Assembly: GCA_963932465.1 (NCBI GenBank)
Contig: OZ010799.1
Coordinates: 280,967,083-281,031,082 of the forward strand
DNA: 64,000 bases
Reading direction: 5' to 3'
Source: Maratus speciosus
Lineage: Eukaryota > Arthropoda > Arachnida > Araneae > Salticidae
Of the stretch, positions 32,791 to 44,455 are shown piece by piece. Under the pieces are notes generated by a model that saw only the letters and a list, made by a program, of their open reading frames with translations, had not been told where the DNA came from and made no database searches. The translations under genes were made by a program, and so were the position numbers. Every line of letters begins with the position of its first letter. Position 1 is the stretch's first letter.

Positions 32791-34985
32791 CCTCAAAAAA
32801 ATTCTGTTTTTGGCACAATAAGATAAAAATATGGGCACATGATTTAAAATGAGTAGGACATTTTTGCGTGGGATATTCCCTCATTAGTCCGAAATATAGA
32901 GGGGAGGTGTTCAATTTTGTAGGTGTTTTATGAGTGAAATTTTCAGTATTTTCTTCATTATTGCCGTTTTATTGTATTTAATGCAATCATTACAAAGCTA
33001 TCAAAACATTTGCTTTATTAAAGTGTATTATATACAGTACTTTCTCAAACTATCTGTACAACCTGAGAACAAACCACTTTGCAGATTTCTGAATTGTATG
33101 AATTTTAGATAACTAGTGAAGAAGAAAAGAAAATTATAATCAAAATATTTCGCTGGTAGAAAGTATTAATGAAAATTTTCTTTTCAGTGTTCGTACGGGT
33201 TCCTTTATTTTCCAGGTAAAATATCAATTATAATTTTGTAACAAGTAAAAATTAAATTTAAAAAATCAAAAATCCCGACAGCGTAAAAAGCGAATTGATT
33301 AATTATTTCTCATCAATGTGAAACTATTTTTTATATTACTTACCTATTTTTTTATTTACTTGTATTGATGACTTTTGAGTTGTGTTTAATTGTTAGTTCC
33401 TACCTATAAACAACACTGTTTTGATGAGTCCTACAGATGTTTATGATGGTTAGAGTTGCAGTAAAGCTAGAGATCCTACCTTGACAACTTCCAGGTTTCG
33501 TAACATATAAAAGGAGCTTCTGACTGTAAAACAGTCAATGAAACATCGTCTTCATTTTGAAAGACCTATTCAATGATATGCCACTCAATGTGGTCCGTAA
33601 TTTGTTTTCATTTCTACCACCATTTTGAATTTATAAAAATAAAACCTAGCCTATAACCATAGGACAGTTGAGACGAATCGATATAGACCTCATTCATTAA
33701 ATTACATCCAGCCGTTGGGATGTTTCGAGGGTATAAAGAAATCCACATACCCAGATACGCGTGAAACACATAACCCTTCTTGGCTGTTGGGTAAAAAAAG
33801 ATCCAGTTCAAACGCGCGAAATTTCGCATTGTTTAAGAAGAGATTTTCTACAGGAAAGTACTGGTACCGAAGAATTTTATGGTCTAGAAATTCCAGGATC
33901 CGTACGAATTCTGCTTTTCCGTATGAACCAATTAAACTGAAAAATTGATCTTTACCTATTTTCTTCCTGCAATCGTTTGAGGAAATTAGCGGTCTTCTTC
34001 GTGATCGTCTTCCGAATTTTGCACTTTTGTTGGCGATCATTTGCAAAAATTCGCAGTTATTTTTTATTGACGTAATTTTTTTTTTCACGATCGTTCGACA
34101 GAATTTGCGATGTTTTGTACGGTCGGTTATTGTTTAAAGAAATTAGCGATGTTTTGGGAGATCGTGCGACAATTTTTTTTATTTTTCTCTCCGACGTTTT
34201 GATTGTTTTCTGACGAATGATTCTTAAAATTGATTTTTTTTTATATCTGGTTTTAAAAATTTGAGATAAAAAAAACCTTGAAATTCCGCTAATTTTCGGA
34301 AGCAAAAGGAAAGCATGCACAATATTTTTCGTTATTTCGGAGTTTCCTATTAGGTGCCCGATTCGCGCATTTCAGCACGTTATTTCAAACTTTGATGCGA
34401 AAAGCCATTCTTTTCGAATTAAAATATTCGTCTTATTTGGTATCTCTCCTTTATATAAAGCAAACATTACAATTAAAAATGAGTGGTATCTAAATGCTTT
34501 TTGCAAGTACGGTTTATGTGCAAAAATATTAAGAGATTTATAATGGAAATTTTAGTTCCAGAATATATACGTTTCCTACTATCAAGTGGCGTTTTAGGCG
34601 TTCAAAGAGTCCATACAGCTAGGGTATCTCTATATGAGAATGGCGACATACATACATGTGTTTTTATGCAAATTATGATAAATCTACATTCCAGAAATTG
34701 GCGAGACTCGCCTGGATGTGTTTGTTTAGCTCAAGGAGACGAGTCAACAAACAGCTTGACGATAAAGGCAGTTTCGCAAATATGTTTGGCGATTCGATTT
34801 CTACCAAAATCGTCTTAACCATTCAAATTTTATATCCCGTATGGCCCTATATATAGCAGCGCAACACAGTTACTGTAAGGCAACATGGTGTCGTAACTAG
34901 ATACTGCAGCGCAGCTAGGATTACAAATGTTCAGTTTGGCATATGTTATCAGTGAGTAAAGTTATCAGACGTGCCATGATACACT
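32791..34985. other. AT-rich DNA with loose GATCG repeats
   Basis: No gene called. At about 33975-34180 a 60-70 bp unit with GAAATTAGCG, GATCGT and AATTTTGCGA words recurs in diverged form. TATAAAAGG at about 33507 resembles a TATA box, but no gene follows. The 111-codon frame at 34483-34818 and an overlapping frame have no recognisable domain; coding status is unknown. Confidence 0.45.
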
Positions 34986-35010
34986 TCAGAACTTCGATAA
35001 GTTCTGAAGT
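34983..35010. repeat. Perfect 12 bp-arm hairpin
   Basis: ACTTCAGAACTT, four bases, AAGTTCTGAAGT. It lies just upstream of the TTAA site of the MITE at 35022. Confidence 0.8.
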
Positions 35011-35021
35011 TAACTCATTAA

Positions 35022-35233
35022 CCCTTTCAGGGGCAAAGTGCTTCTGTTGCTAAAATGTTAAAATGATTGAATGACACCGGTATTTATGGACAAATTTATA
35101 TGAAAAATAAGTATAGGCTTTACTTCGCGTACATTATAAAAAGCAAATTTTGATTCCTAAATTCTGGTGCCAATGTGGGTTTGGGGAATAAAAATTATGT
35201 GGTATATATAATATACCGGTGCCCTTTAAGGGG
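35022..35233. mobile_element. piggyBac-type MITE, TTAA/CCCTTTCAGGGGC
   Basis: TTAA (35018-35021) then CCCTTTCAGGGGCAAAG; right end GGTGCCCTTTAAGGGG then TTAA (35234-35237). 212 bp. This copy is uninterrupted and serves as the empty-site reference for the LINE insertion at 41035-44496. Confidence 0.85.
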
Positions 35234-35237
35234 TTAA

Positions 35238-36113
35238 AACCGGTTGACAAAAAAACTTGTCATGTACAGCGAACAACACTTTTAAATTTGAATACTAGTA
35301 TTCCAATTTGAAAATTTTCCCATTATCTAATCTCAAATTTTGAGCGAATAAATAACTCAAAATTACAACGTGGAGAAAACTGGTGTTGACGAATTAAAAG
35401 AAATGTAAAAGATGGTCGTCGTTAATGCGTTAAGCAAAACGTGTAGCCAGAAACAGCTCTAACTGATTTTAATTTTCACATTCGAAATGCGAAATACTGC
35501 GTTATGGATCAATCACAGCAGTATCTCCATTACCCAGTCGAATAGTGAAGTGCAACACCAAACGATTTTTAGATCAAAAATACTGTTTTCACATCATAGC
35601 AGTCTTAATATGATGACGAGTCAGAATTACTATGCAAAAGGTTTTACTAGAACAGAATACAAAGAAAAACTATTATCGTCGAAATAAGTTTGTTTAATGA
35701 ACATTTTAGATAGATGTGCCGTTCGCGAAAATTAATCATAGTTTAGATTTTACACTTTCGTTAATAAACATAAAAATAATAATTTATACGACCCAGAAAA
35801 ATTACGTTTCTCTTACAAGATGCTGCAGCTTTATTAGCACATGAAAACATACAAAATTCTAGTTCTGGAAATTATTCAGGGAAATAAATGTGAAACGACT
35901 TTTCACTGAAGTTCTGTATCTACTATTGGCGAATGAGTAAGCGTAAAATGAGGAACTATAATTTCTGGTTGCGTAGGAAAAATGCGGTAAAGCGGCACTT
36001 CCGATAAGGCGCGCGAAAGATCTTTAGAACAGAGAAAGAAAGAAAATGGTAAGCTAAAATGAAATATGCAGAACATATAAATCTTAGTAGAATTCATATC
36101 CGTGCTCGCAGTG
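35238..36113. other. AT-rich DNA, no gene seen
   Basis: No element or gene recognised. Two 64-66 codon frames (35487-35687, 35903-36097 minus) have no motif. Confidence 0.45.
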
Positions 36114-36115
36114 TA

Positions 36116-37208
36116 CAGTCGTGGAAGAAAAAAAATAAAAAACCCCTACTAACTCCTCAACAAATTATCGTAGAAGGAAGTTACTGGTACCGAAAGATTA
36201 GAAAAAATGTCTACTTTTAAATGATGTATATACAATTTTCTAGGGGGCCATCTACATATTAAACCGAACCCAAACTTCATTTTTTTCAATCGTAATACCC
36301 AATTTTAACAAGATAATTCTAATCTTCAGTTCAAACTATGCCTAGCCGCCAAATTTCAAGCATTTGAATGATAAGTTTTTGAATTATAACCTTTCAAAAT
36401 TTAGTGCTTCTAACGTTAAATTACATTTTCATATTTTCACAAATATCTCCTGAAATTATACTCCTACTGTGCTAATTTTTTGTGTAGCAATAATACTAAA
36501 ATATTCAAACATAAATACGTTAAATTTGCAATTTTTGTAATTTTATAATATGAATTATGAATTATGAAATTAATATTAAAAAAAATTATGAATTGCAACC
36601 TACATTTTTTCCCTTGGATATAGATTTATTAAGACCTGCTTTATTGAAAACTAAAATTTCATATTTTTCTTAGTTTTCAAATTAAGCTTAAAAAACGATA
36701 AAATGATGGTTTATGTAGGCCGTCTACGGGTCGTCTACGATAGAAGTGAGTAAATATTTTTAAATTTCTTATGCCATCCTGTAATCTAGAAATCTTCAAT
36801 GACTGCTTAAGTGACGCTTAAGATGCCATGATCAAGAAGGGGGCTCTCTCGGTCAACAATCGAGTACCGAAGTTATATTTGGATAAAGCCAATTAAAATA
36901 CACTCGTTTTAAAATAATTAATTTCTGGGAAACTTCTCGTACGAATTGCGCAAAAATTTGTTTTTAGGCTAATTGAAGTGTGTAGAGTTCATTTATGCTG
37001 TCAGATTTGTGTACTGCTATTAAAAAAAAAAAAAAAAAGTTATGGTTCGTTTTAATATGTAGATACAAATTTAATAAAATGCCTAAGCAAATTTTATATA
37101 CATCATGTAAAAGTAGACTTTATTCCCAATCGTATGGTACGAGTAACTTTCTTCTACGATAGTTTTTTGCAGAGTTAGTAAGTGGTGTTTACTTTTTTCC
37201 CCCGACTG
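36116..37208. mobile_element. Tc1/mariner-type non-autonomous element
   Basis: CAGTCGTGGAAGAAAAAAAA at 36116 and the inverted CCCCCGACTG ending at 37208 are each flanked by TA (36114-36115 and 37209-37210). The inverted repeat continues inward for about 150 bp with CTATCGTAGAAGAAAGTTAC-like, TGATGTATATA and TCTACATATTAAAACGAACC-like segments. 1093 bp; no transposase recognised in the middle. Confidence 0.8.
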
Positions 37209-37210
37209 TA

Positions 37211-38193
37211 CAAGACGAGTTTGCTCGTTCCGTTACTAAAATCTTTTCAAAACCACTAATTTAAAACTCCAATATTCGCTTTAGTGAATGGCAGATGAAT
37301 TTTAATTTTAAAAGGAAAATACTTTAGTATAGTAAAAGCAGTATATGATCCCTATTTTTAGTTCATCGTGTAAAAAAAAAACACCTCTTTAGGAATTAAA
37401 AATGAATTTTGAAAGTAGAAATTAATTATTAATGTAAGTATTTAGGTCGAAATAAAAGAAAGTCAAAATTATTGATTGGCATATTTTCAAGACAGGAAAG
37501 AATTTGATAAATTAGAGTTATAAAAATACATTAGATGGGGAAAAATTTATAGAATACTTTTAAAATAGGGTGGAATTTTAATTTTCGTGATATATATATA
37601 TATATATATATATTACTTTCGAAACATGTTATGCCTTTTAGTGTCCTTCTGTGGTATTGTCTGCACTTTTTGAATAATTTACTTTTTAATTCTTCTATAG
37701 TATTTCATTTTTTGAATCACCACGTATTTATTATCTTCTTGCTATTTCATTACATTTCATTAATTATAACTCTAGACCTTTAGGACAAGTAAAGAAATTT
37801 TCGTGTTTAATGCACTTAATAAATAGGAAAGTAAAATGAAATTAAATAACCGATTACTATTTACATACCGTGAAAATAGTTTTATTGAAAGGGAATTTAT
37901 TTGTTCACTCTTTAAAACTTTTGACTGAAGTATTTATATATCTTATTGAGATTGAGATGAGACAAAGGAAGATATCTTTGTAAATAACTCTTGAATCTTT
38001 AAATTCAGAATAAAGATTCCTCCCTTAGATTTGAATTTTAAGTAACTCTGGTAAAAGTAATTAAAAGATTTTGGATAAATTTCCTTCATTTGTTACCTAT
38101 TGCTTTTAAACGCTGACATAAAAAAAAATTTGGACATAAAAAGATTGTTAAAATCATTTATTACAAAAATAATTTTATTGATGCGGTGTTTAA
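37211..38193. other. AT-rich DNA with a (TA)n microsatellite
   Basis: No gene seen. (TA)n at about 37590-37613. Confidence 0.5.
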
Positions 38194-38683
38194 TCTACCT
38201 TACATATATAAAATCCTAATGAAACGAATATATGAAAAGGCTGAAATGAAACGATTCTTTCAAAGGGCTGATTAGACAACTGATTATGTTTCACGGCGAT
38301 TTCTCTTAAAATATGGAATACTTTGCGATGAAATTAACACCAAAAATCCGTATTGATCCACAGATCTCAAAACTGATATTAGAACTTTTAAATTCGAATT
38401 AGTTTTCGAAATTTTAATTTTTTTAAATACTTTTTTGCAATGATGGCAACTCAAATTTTAATCATAACAGATATATTTTTTTCATATTTCAGATAAGGTT
38501 GCTATTTTAAACTAATTTGGCAACCAGTTTGGCCTCCCTTAAATCTATGCTAAGAACAATGCTTTTTTTTATTTCGTTATATTTTTATTTAATACAAAAC
38601 TTTCATTTAAAACTGAAACATTTAAAATTAATGGCTTTCACTTCTTTCCTTTTTTTAAATGAAACGAAACGAAAAATATTAAG

Positions 38684-38943
38684 CGCAGATGTCATATACG
38701 CACCGGGGTACCTAATTGGCACCAAAATGGCGTTATATCGCCTGACATGGTTACCCGGCTATTGTTGCTTATTTATAAATAAATGTTTATTTACCTTTTT
38801 TTATGTTATAAATTGTTTTGTTCTATAGTTATTAATTAAACTTTTTTTTTATTTATTGTTATTTCATTTAAAAAATAATAGAAATTAATTTAAAAATACA
38901 TATGTAACTGGTATACGAAAACGAGGTTTTCGCCAAACAAATA
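38684..38943 (+). mobile_element. MITE family 1, right end lost
   Basis: Left terminus GCAGATGTCATATACGCACC and the CGAAAACGAGGTTTTCGCC block are present. The same copy is in Helitron-B at 46776-47372, so it predates the spread of these two Helitrons. A TTAA element is inserted just right of it. Confidence 0.7.
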
Positions 38944-38947
38944 TTAA

Positions 38948-39914
38948 GGGGACAAGGGACCTTTAAAACCTTAAAAATAAATTTTTTATTTTTTGTAAAT
39001 TTCACTTTAAATATTATTCAAGGGTACATTATATACATTATGGTAAGCATTTATCAAAAAAAAAATGAAAAAAAAAATTAATTTTTGAGAAAAAAGTGGA
39101 ATTTTACGCGTCATCTTAGAAATCTTCGAAATGCGGCTTGCGCGTTCCATATCAATGAAAATCCCCAATATTTTTTATAAAAGTCTGGTTTATATATATA
39201 AATAAAACTGTGCATCTAGTTTTATATATTTGAATATAAAAGTAAAAAAAAAAAAATTCAAATTTTTTTGAAAATGTTTCGAAAAAATTTCAATTTTTTT
39301 TTTTTAATTTTATATTCAAATAATATTAAATTCGATGCACAGTTTTATTTGTATATATAAACCAAACTTTTACAAAAAATATTGGGGAGTTTCATTGATA
39401 TGGAACGCGCAAGCCGCATTTCGAAGATCTCTAAGACGACGCAAAATTCCATTTTTTCTCAAAAATAATTTATTTTTTATTTGTTTGTGATAAATAGATG
39501 CCATAATGCATATAATGAACCCTTGACTAATATTTAAAGTGAAATTTGAAAAAAAAAATTAAAAAATTGAAAAATTTTGAAATTAAAAAATTTTTGAAAA
39601 ATTAAAATTTTTTTTAAAACTTTTATATTTAAATATATAAATTTCGATGCACAGTTTTATTTATATATATAAACCAAACTTTTATAAAAAAATATTGGGG
39701 ATTTTCATTGATATGGAACGCGAAGGGGTCATTTCGAAGATTTCTAAGACAACGCGTAAAATTCCATTTTTTTCTCAAAAAAAAATTTTTTTTTTCATTT
39801 TTTTGTGATAAATGCTTGCCATAATGCTTATAATGTACCCTTGAATAATATTTAAAGCGAAATTTACAAAAAATAAAAAAAATATTTTTAAGGTTTTAAA
39901 GGTCCCTTGTCCCC
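38948..39914. mobile_element. TTAA-target element, GGGGACAAGGGACC termini
   Basis: Ends GGGGACAAGGGACCTTTAAA and the inverted GGTCCCTTGTCCCC. Flanks TTAA (38944-38947) and ATAA (39915-39918). The corresponding place in Helitron-B (about 46760-46770) is uninterrupted, with one TTAA, so the duplication is TTAA with one later change. The interior has three copies of a block with TATTGGGGATTTTCATTGAT and TGCACAGTTTTATTT words, at 39120-39240 (inverted), 39310-39440 and 39626-39760. Confidence 0.85.
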
Positions 39915-39970
39915 ATAAATAATGCAACAAATCATGACATTTAATTTCAACTTCAAAGCAATGCTTTAAT

Positions 39971-40264
39971 GGTACTACTTAGTTATCCCGTCGACCAATT
40001 TCGCCAAATTATATAAATCGCCAACCACTCGCCAAATTATACAAATTGACATTATTCTTATTTTAAATAACGAAAGAACAAATAAATTAGCATAACATTA
40101 ATAAAAATACAAATAAAACGTCAAAATAAAAATCACTTGATGGCGTAAACATGTGTAACTTCCCTAAAGACAAGTGAATGTGACATTTACGATCAACCAT
40201 TATAAGCATTTAATCTTATAGTTTGACAACAGATTTTTGGTCGATGGGTTAACAAAGTAGTACC
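39971..40264 (+). mobile_element. MITE family 2, intact copy
   Basis: GGTACTACTTAGTTATCCCG to CAAAGTAGTACC, 294 bp. Flanked by GCTTTAAT (39963-39970) and GTTTTAAT (40265-40272), an 8 bp duplication with one change. The equivalent place in Helitron-B (about 46711-46720) has a single copy of that sequence and no insertion. Confidence 0.85.
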
Positions 40265-41059
40265 GTTTTAATTTACCACTCGGAAAAAAAATTCTAACTG
40301 GCGAGTTAAAAAAAAAATAAATAAATAAAAAAAAAATAAAATAAAAATATTTTCGAGATTTTTTCCCGGCTAACATAAAAGTACCAATAATTCTTTGCAA
40401 TCATAGCAACTTTTATGTAGATTTATTCGAGAAAATAATTTTGATTCTTTAATCAAAATGGAAACCTTTCATAAGAAAAGCGAAGCGCCGTAATTGTTTA
40501 GGGCAGCGCAGTTACATGACTTGGACTATTATAATATAGGTGAAATGGTGGAAATAGAATAATATTTGGCGGCTTATCACCTGTGACTGGCTAACATTAA
40601 AGTACCAAAATGGCCGACTGGAATATAAAAAACGAAGGGATTCGTCCGGAACTGTTGATGATAGTCACATGACTTAGGCTTTTATTATAGAGATTGTTTT
40701 CAATTCTAAAAACAGCCCAAAGAATAATATTTCCTTACGATTAAAAAATTATTTACACGTGACTATTAAAAACAGAAAAAAACCCCTTTAAAATTACTAT
40801 TAAAAGAGTACGTGTTAAAAGCAGGAAAATATTGAAAATTACGTCTTAAAAATTATATTTACACGTGAATATTAAAAGAGAAAGGAAACTTTAAAATAAT
40901 AAACATATTAATATGCGTTTAACTCTTTCAGGGGCAAGGTACTTCTATTCGTAAAATGTTGCAATCAGTGAATGGCACAAGAATTGACAAACAAATTTAT
41001 TTCGAAGTACGAAAATGCTTTTGTTGACTTACTTGATCACCCAATCGGAGCGCCCACCA

Positions 41060-41480
41060 AATTTGGCAAAGGCTATGTGCTCCGGAGGAGAATCCCCTCC
41101 ACCACCAAACGAAACCTCCGCAAAGCCAACAGGCCCGGAAAAACCAGAAAAACGGCAGTTATTCAAAGAAAGATCAACATACCGAAGTGAAGTCACTTGA
41201 GATAGATACAGAAAAAAAAATTACAAGACAAGTTAACAGACAAACTTCACAAACGAAGTTTCGTCTTGACGATCTTCTATATATAACAGATAAAAAAGTT
41301 CTTGATTCTAGTAAAGTCCACTAGCTCATAAAAAGTAATAACGAAATAAAAAAAGTCAGTTACTTTAACTGTGAACTAACACATTCATGGCAAAACAACA
41401 AATGTGCACCACCGGAGACAGAAAAGAGTCATCCTTTGGAAACATCTACCACCGTATGTCAGGGCTACAAACTATAAATG
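41060..41480 (+). pseudogene. Possible LINE ORF1-like coding relic, opposite strand
   Basis: Plus-strand reading with a proline/glutamate/lysine-rich start (GESPPPPNETSAKP, then GPEKPEKRQLFKE) and, after one frameshift near 41190, an uninterrupted stretch SLEIDTEKKITRQ and RLDDLLYITDKKVL, then one stop at about 41322 and CELTHSWQNNKCAPPETEK. The composition resembles the linker of a LINE ORF1 or other gag-like protein, but I do not recognise a domain. It lies within the 13 bp target duplication of the LINE, yet on the opposite strand from the RT. It could be an inverted 5' part of the same element, or a different captured sequence. Confidence 0.35.
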
Positions 41481-41634
41481 TATATTTTAAGAAACAGAAT
41501 CCTAGTCTATTGAATCCATACTGTTAACCCAACTGACTAACCAAAATAAATAGTAAAATTCTCTACCAGCACCAGTAATCTGTAGAACATCAATCCAGAA
41601 AAAATGAAGAAACTTGATGAGGATTAAAAACACA

Positions 41635-41765
41635 AGTCCATAAGAGAGAAATGTCCTTGAATGAGAAATGTCCATAAAAAAGAAATGTCCCGTGAAAACA
41701 AAAGTTTATTAAAAAGTCTCTAAAATTGATTGTCCATTAAAAGAGAAATGTCCAGTTTTAACATT
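41635..41765 (+). repeat. GAGAAATGTCC repeats
   Basis: AGAGAAATGTCC-like units occur four to five times at irregular spacing (41646, 41662, 41681, 41741 and nearby). They lie in the presumed 3' untranslated part of the minus-strand LINE. Confidence 0.6.
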
Positions 41766-41929
41766 GTTCATGACAGTATTCAATAGTTTTGATAAACACA
41801 GTTGTTTAGACATTACTAAACTTAAGCACCCAAGCTTGAGCACTAATTTAAAAAAACCATAGCCACAAATCAAGCTGTAACCAGCGGAGCAACACTTTAA
41901 AAATATATAAAAAATAAATGAGCTGTAAA

Positions 41930-42490
41930 TCAAAAAGAATACTTTATGAATGAAAATGCCTTGTTTAAGCTATTGTAAATCTTTTTAAGTTTACCATAAT
42001 TGGATCTCGAATTGAGGATGTTGCAAATGTTCCATTCCACCGATCTGTTACGATGGAAATAAAAATGAGTATCTGAGACCTGGCAACTATCAAAAAGATA
42101 ATGACGTACATCACCCCTTCTATTACAAAGACATCTGTCTGTATCCCTACGTCCTATCTTATATAAATAGGTTGGGAATGCACCGTGAGAAGAATAAAAG
42201 TATGCACAGATTTGTGAATAACAACGATAATCTGTATCTACATGTCTTAATAAACTGAAGGTGTCCCTACCCTTGTTACTATTATTGCAATAATGCTGCC
42301 AGTCAGAAATAATCTTCCTTGTCAAAGCCCAATTAAGGTAACTTATAGGTATAGGTATGTCTTCTTCTTTATAAAAAATTCCATCCATAATCACAGATTT
42401 TGCCAGGTAGTCTGCTCTTTCATTCCCCTGTATACCAACATGGGCCTTCACCCAGCCTATATGGATAACTTTTTTATTCAATTAACGTAA
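41930..42490 (-). pseudogene. LINE RNase H end and C-terminal finger
   Basis: Minus-strand open stretch of 183 codons. Its start, HIGWVKAHVGIQGNERADYL, is the last conserved RNase H block (W-V-x-x-H-x-G-x-x-G-N-E-x-A-D), with the His and the final Asp present. Further on, CLCNRRGDVRHYLFDSC is the C-terminal Cys/His element (C-x-C-x7-H-x4-C) found after RNase H in I-group LINEs. The stop at 41930-41932 is probably the natural end of the protein. It is in a different frame from the RNase H start (42505-42886), so at least one frameshift separates them. RNase H would remove the RNA template during element copying. Confidence 0.8.
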
Positions 42491-42504
42491 GTTAGTAAAA
42501 ATTT

Positions 42505-42886
42505 TCAACAACAAGGAATCCGTAAAAAATAATTTCTGAAGAGCTCTCTAAGATGATAAGCTATCAGTATATAGATGGAAAACTTTAAAAGCTGTAGATC
42601 TGCACCAGTCAATTGCTTCTGAAATTGCCACCAATTCGGCTTGATAAACTGAATTAAATGACCGAAGTTTATCTCTGAAATCAAATATAAAATCTTCACG
42701 ATAATAAACTGTAAAGGCAGCCGCAACACCCTCATACCTCTTTGATCCATCAGTGAAAATTACTGGATGGTTATAGACAGGAACCGAGTCAACCACTGGT
42801 CTTACAAAGTTTATATGATGTGAATAACAAAAATACGGATAATCATATGACTTAATTTTGTTCATCAACTTACTAGAATTCACCAA
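42505..42886 (-). pseudogene. LINE RNase H N-terminal part
   Basis: The minus-strand reading holds VIFTDGSKRYEGVAAAFTVY, with the first catalytic Asp, SVYQAELVAISEAIDW with the catalytic Glu, and FHLYTDSLSS with the second Asp. Together with the following block at 42490 these are the four RNase H catalytic positions. A stop after the TDSLSS segment (42548) and a frame change interrupt the domain. The region lies between RT and the C-terminal finger, as in I-group LINEs. Confidence 0.8.
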
Positions 42887-44455
42887 TCTCCATGGAAGAA
42901 TTACAATGTATCACATTATATTTTAGTGAGGAAGCCGAGAGTTCCAGATGCAAAGGAGGCGTGCCTGCTAACACACAAAGTGCATCCGTTGATATTGTAC
43001 GATAAGATCTTATTATTGAAAGTAAACACATTCGTTGGCAAGGTGATAACCTTTGTAGACCATGACACTTCAAATCATTATACCAGACTTCGTGGCCATA
43101 ACTAATTTGTTTCTTAAGAACGTTCAAGTACCAAATCTTGGTAAATTCAATAGAAAGACCTTGATCCCTTATCCGAGTCTTTCTTACATTATATGTAAAT
43201 CCTGTAATTTTTGTTCTGACCATGTCCAAATGTTCTAACCAGTTAAATGTGCTGTCTAACATAAAACCGAGATACATAATGTTATCTTTTACAGGAATAT
43301 TTCTATTAATTAGTTTAAAAATCGGTCTTCTATTCGTTAGTGTCTTTCTACCAAAAAGCATGGCCACAGTTTTATCTGGATTAATTGATAGATTCAGACG
43401 AGCACAGGCAGTAACAAAATTTGCCACATGGTCATTCATCTTGTACTCCAATGACGCTCTTGTATTTGCATCATCTGTAACAATTGAATCGTCTGCTTAT
43501 GAAATGATATCCATTAAATTATATCTACTCTGCTTCAAAATTTCATCTGCTACAATTGACCAGATCAATGGCCCTAAACAAGAGCCCCGCGGGCAGCCAA
43601 AGAAAATCCTGAACCAGCGGACACCCCGGAGAAATCGAAACCCAATCTGCCTTGAAGAAATATAATTTTTAAAAATTCTCTTCAAATAAACAAAGATTGG
43701 TAACTTATCAATAATCTCCGATGCGATCGACCAGTCCAGGACATCAAAGGCCCCCGAGATATCGAAGGAAACGGAAGCACAGTAGTTGTATGTTGTCAAC
43801 TTTTCCCTTATCAAATTCCTTAAAGAAGCCATTGCCGTCAATGTACTTTTTGCTTCGCGAAACCCATGTTGGTTATCATCAAGATAGTTTGTATTTTCCA
43901 GCACCGAAATGGACCACAAGCATTTCTGACGTCATACAACGTCACGATGGATTATAGCTAATCAGCTTCTCGATTTTCCCCACAAGTGTTAACCAAACGC
44001 CAATCAAATGCCGCAATGCTTGTGGGAAACATTGCGAGCTCCACCCATTGCGTGTGGTCAATTATTCTAGTTTTCAATAGTCTTTCATAAACCTTTCCCA
44101 ACACAGGTAGCAATGTTATAGGCCTATAGGAGCGCGGTAAAGCAGGAGGTCTGTTTCTCTTCCTGAAGAATACTATCAGACCCCTTTTCCAACATGTTGG
44201 AAAATGAGCGAGCCTTAGGCAGGTATTAAATATGCTGAGCATCAAAAATCTAAAATTTTTGCAGAGATTTTTCACAACTAAGGCATCTATATTGTCCTCA
44301 CCTGTAGACTTACTATTTCTTTGCTTTTTTAAAGCAAAATTTAATTCACGGATTGTAAACAACACCAAATCTGGATTATCTGTATAATCAACATCATTTA
44401 TAAAATTATGAATGGAAGGCGGTATATAATTAATCTTAAAATGCTCTTGCATCAA
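42873..44455 (-). pseudogene. LINE reverse transcriptase relic
   Basis: Minus strand, N to C: FALKKQRNSKSTGEDNIDA (usual K-S-P-G-x-D-x-I), then YRPITLLPVLGKVYERLL at about 44140-44070, then after a frame change NQHGFREAKSTLTA and SFDISGAFDVLDW with the first catalytic Asp, then GCPRGSCLGPLIW (usual P-Q-G-S, here Arg), then the Y-A-D-D box in which the Tyr codon is a stop (TAA at 43499-43497, followed by ADDS), then LSINPDKTVAMLFGRK and an IMYLGFMLD block of the thumb. Endonuclease is absent, so the element is 5' truncated at 44496. The stop in the catalytic box and one frameshift near 43940 make it inactive. RT would copy the element RNA at the target. Confidence 0.9.

Noticed and set aside
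33500..33520. TATA box promoter (TATAAAAGG)
   Set aside because: No gene or initiator context downstream; such a word is expected by chance in AT-rich DNA.
33702..34320. Minus-strand frames of 128 and 87 codons
   Set aside because: Lys/Ser/Ile-rich low-complexity readings over diverged GATCG tandem repeats; no motif.
34483..34856. Two overlapping frames of 111 and 66 codons as a possible gene
   Set aside because: No recognisable domain, no splice or promoter support, and overlapping frames of this size are expected by chance here. Left as unknown.
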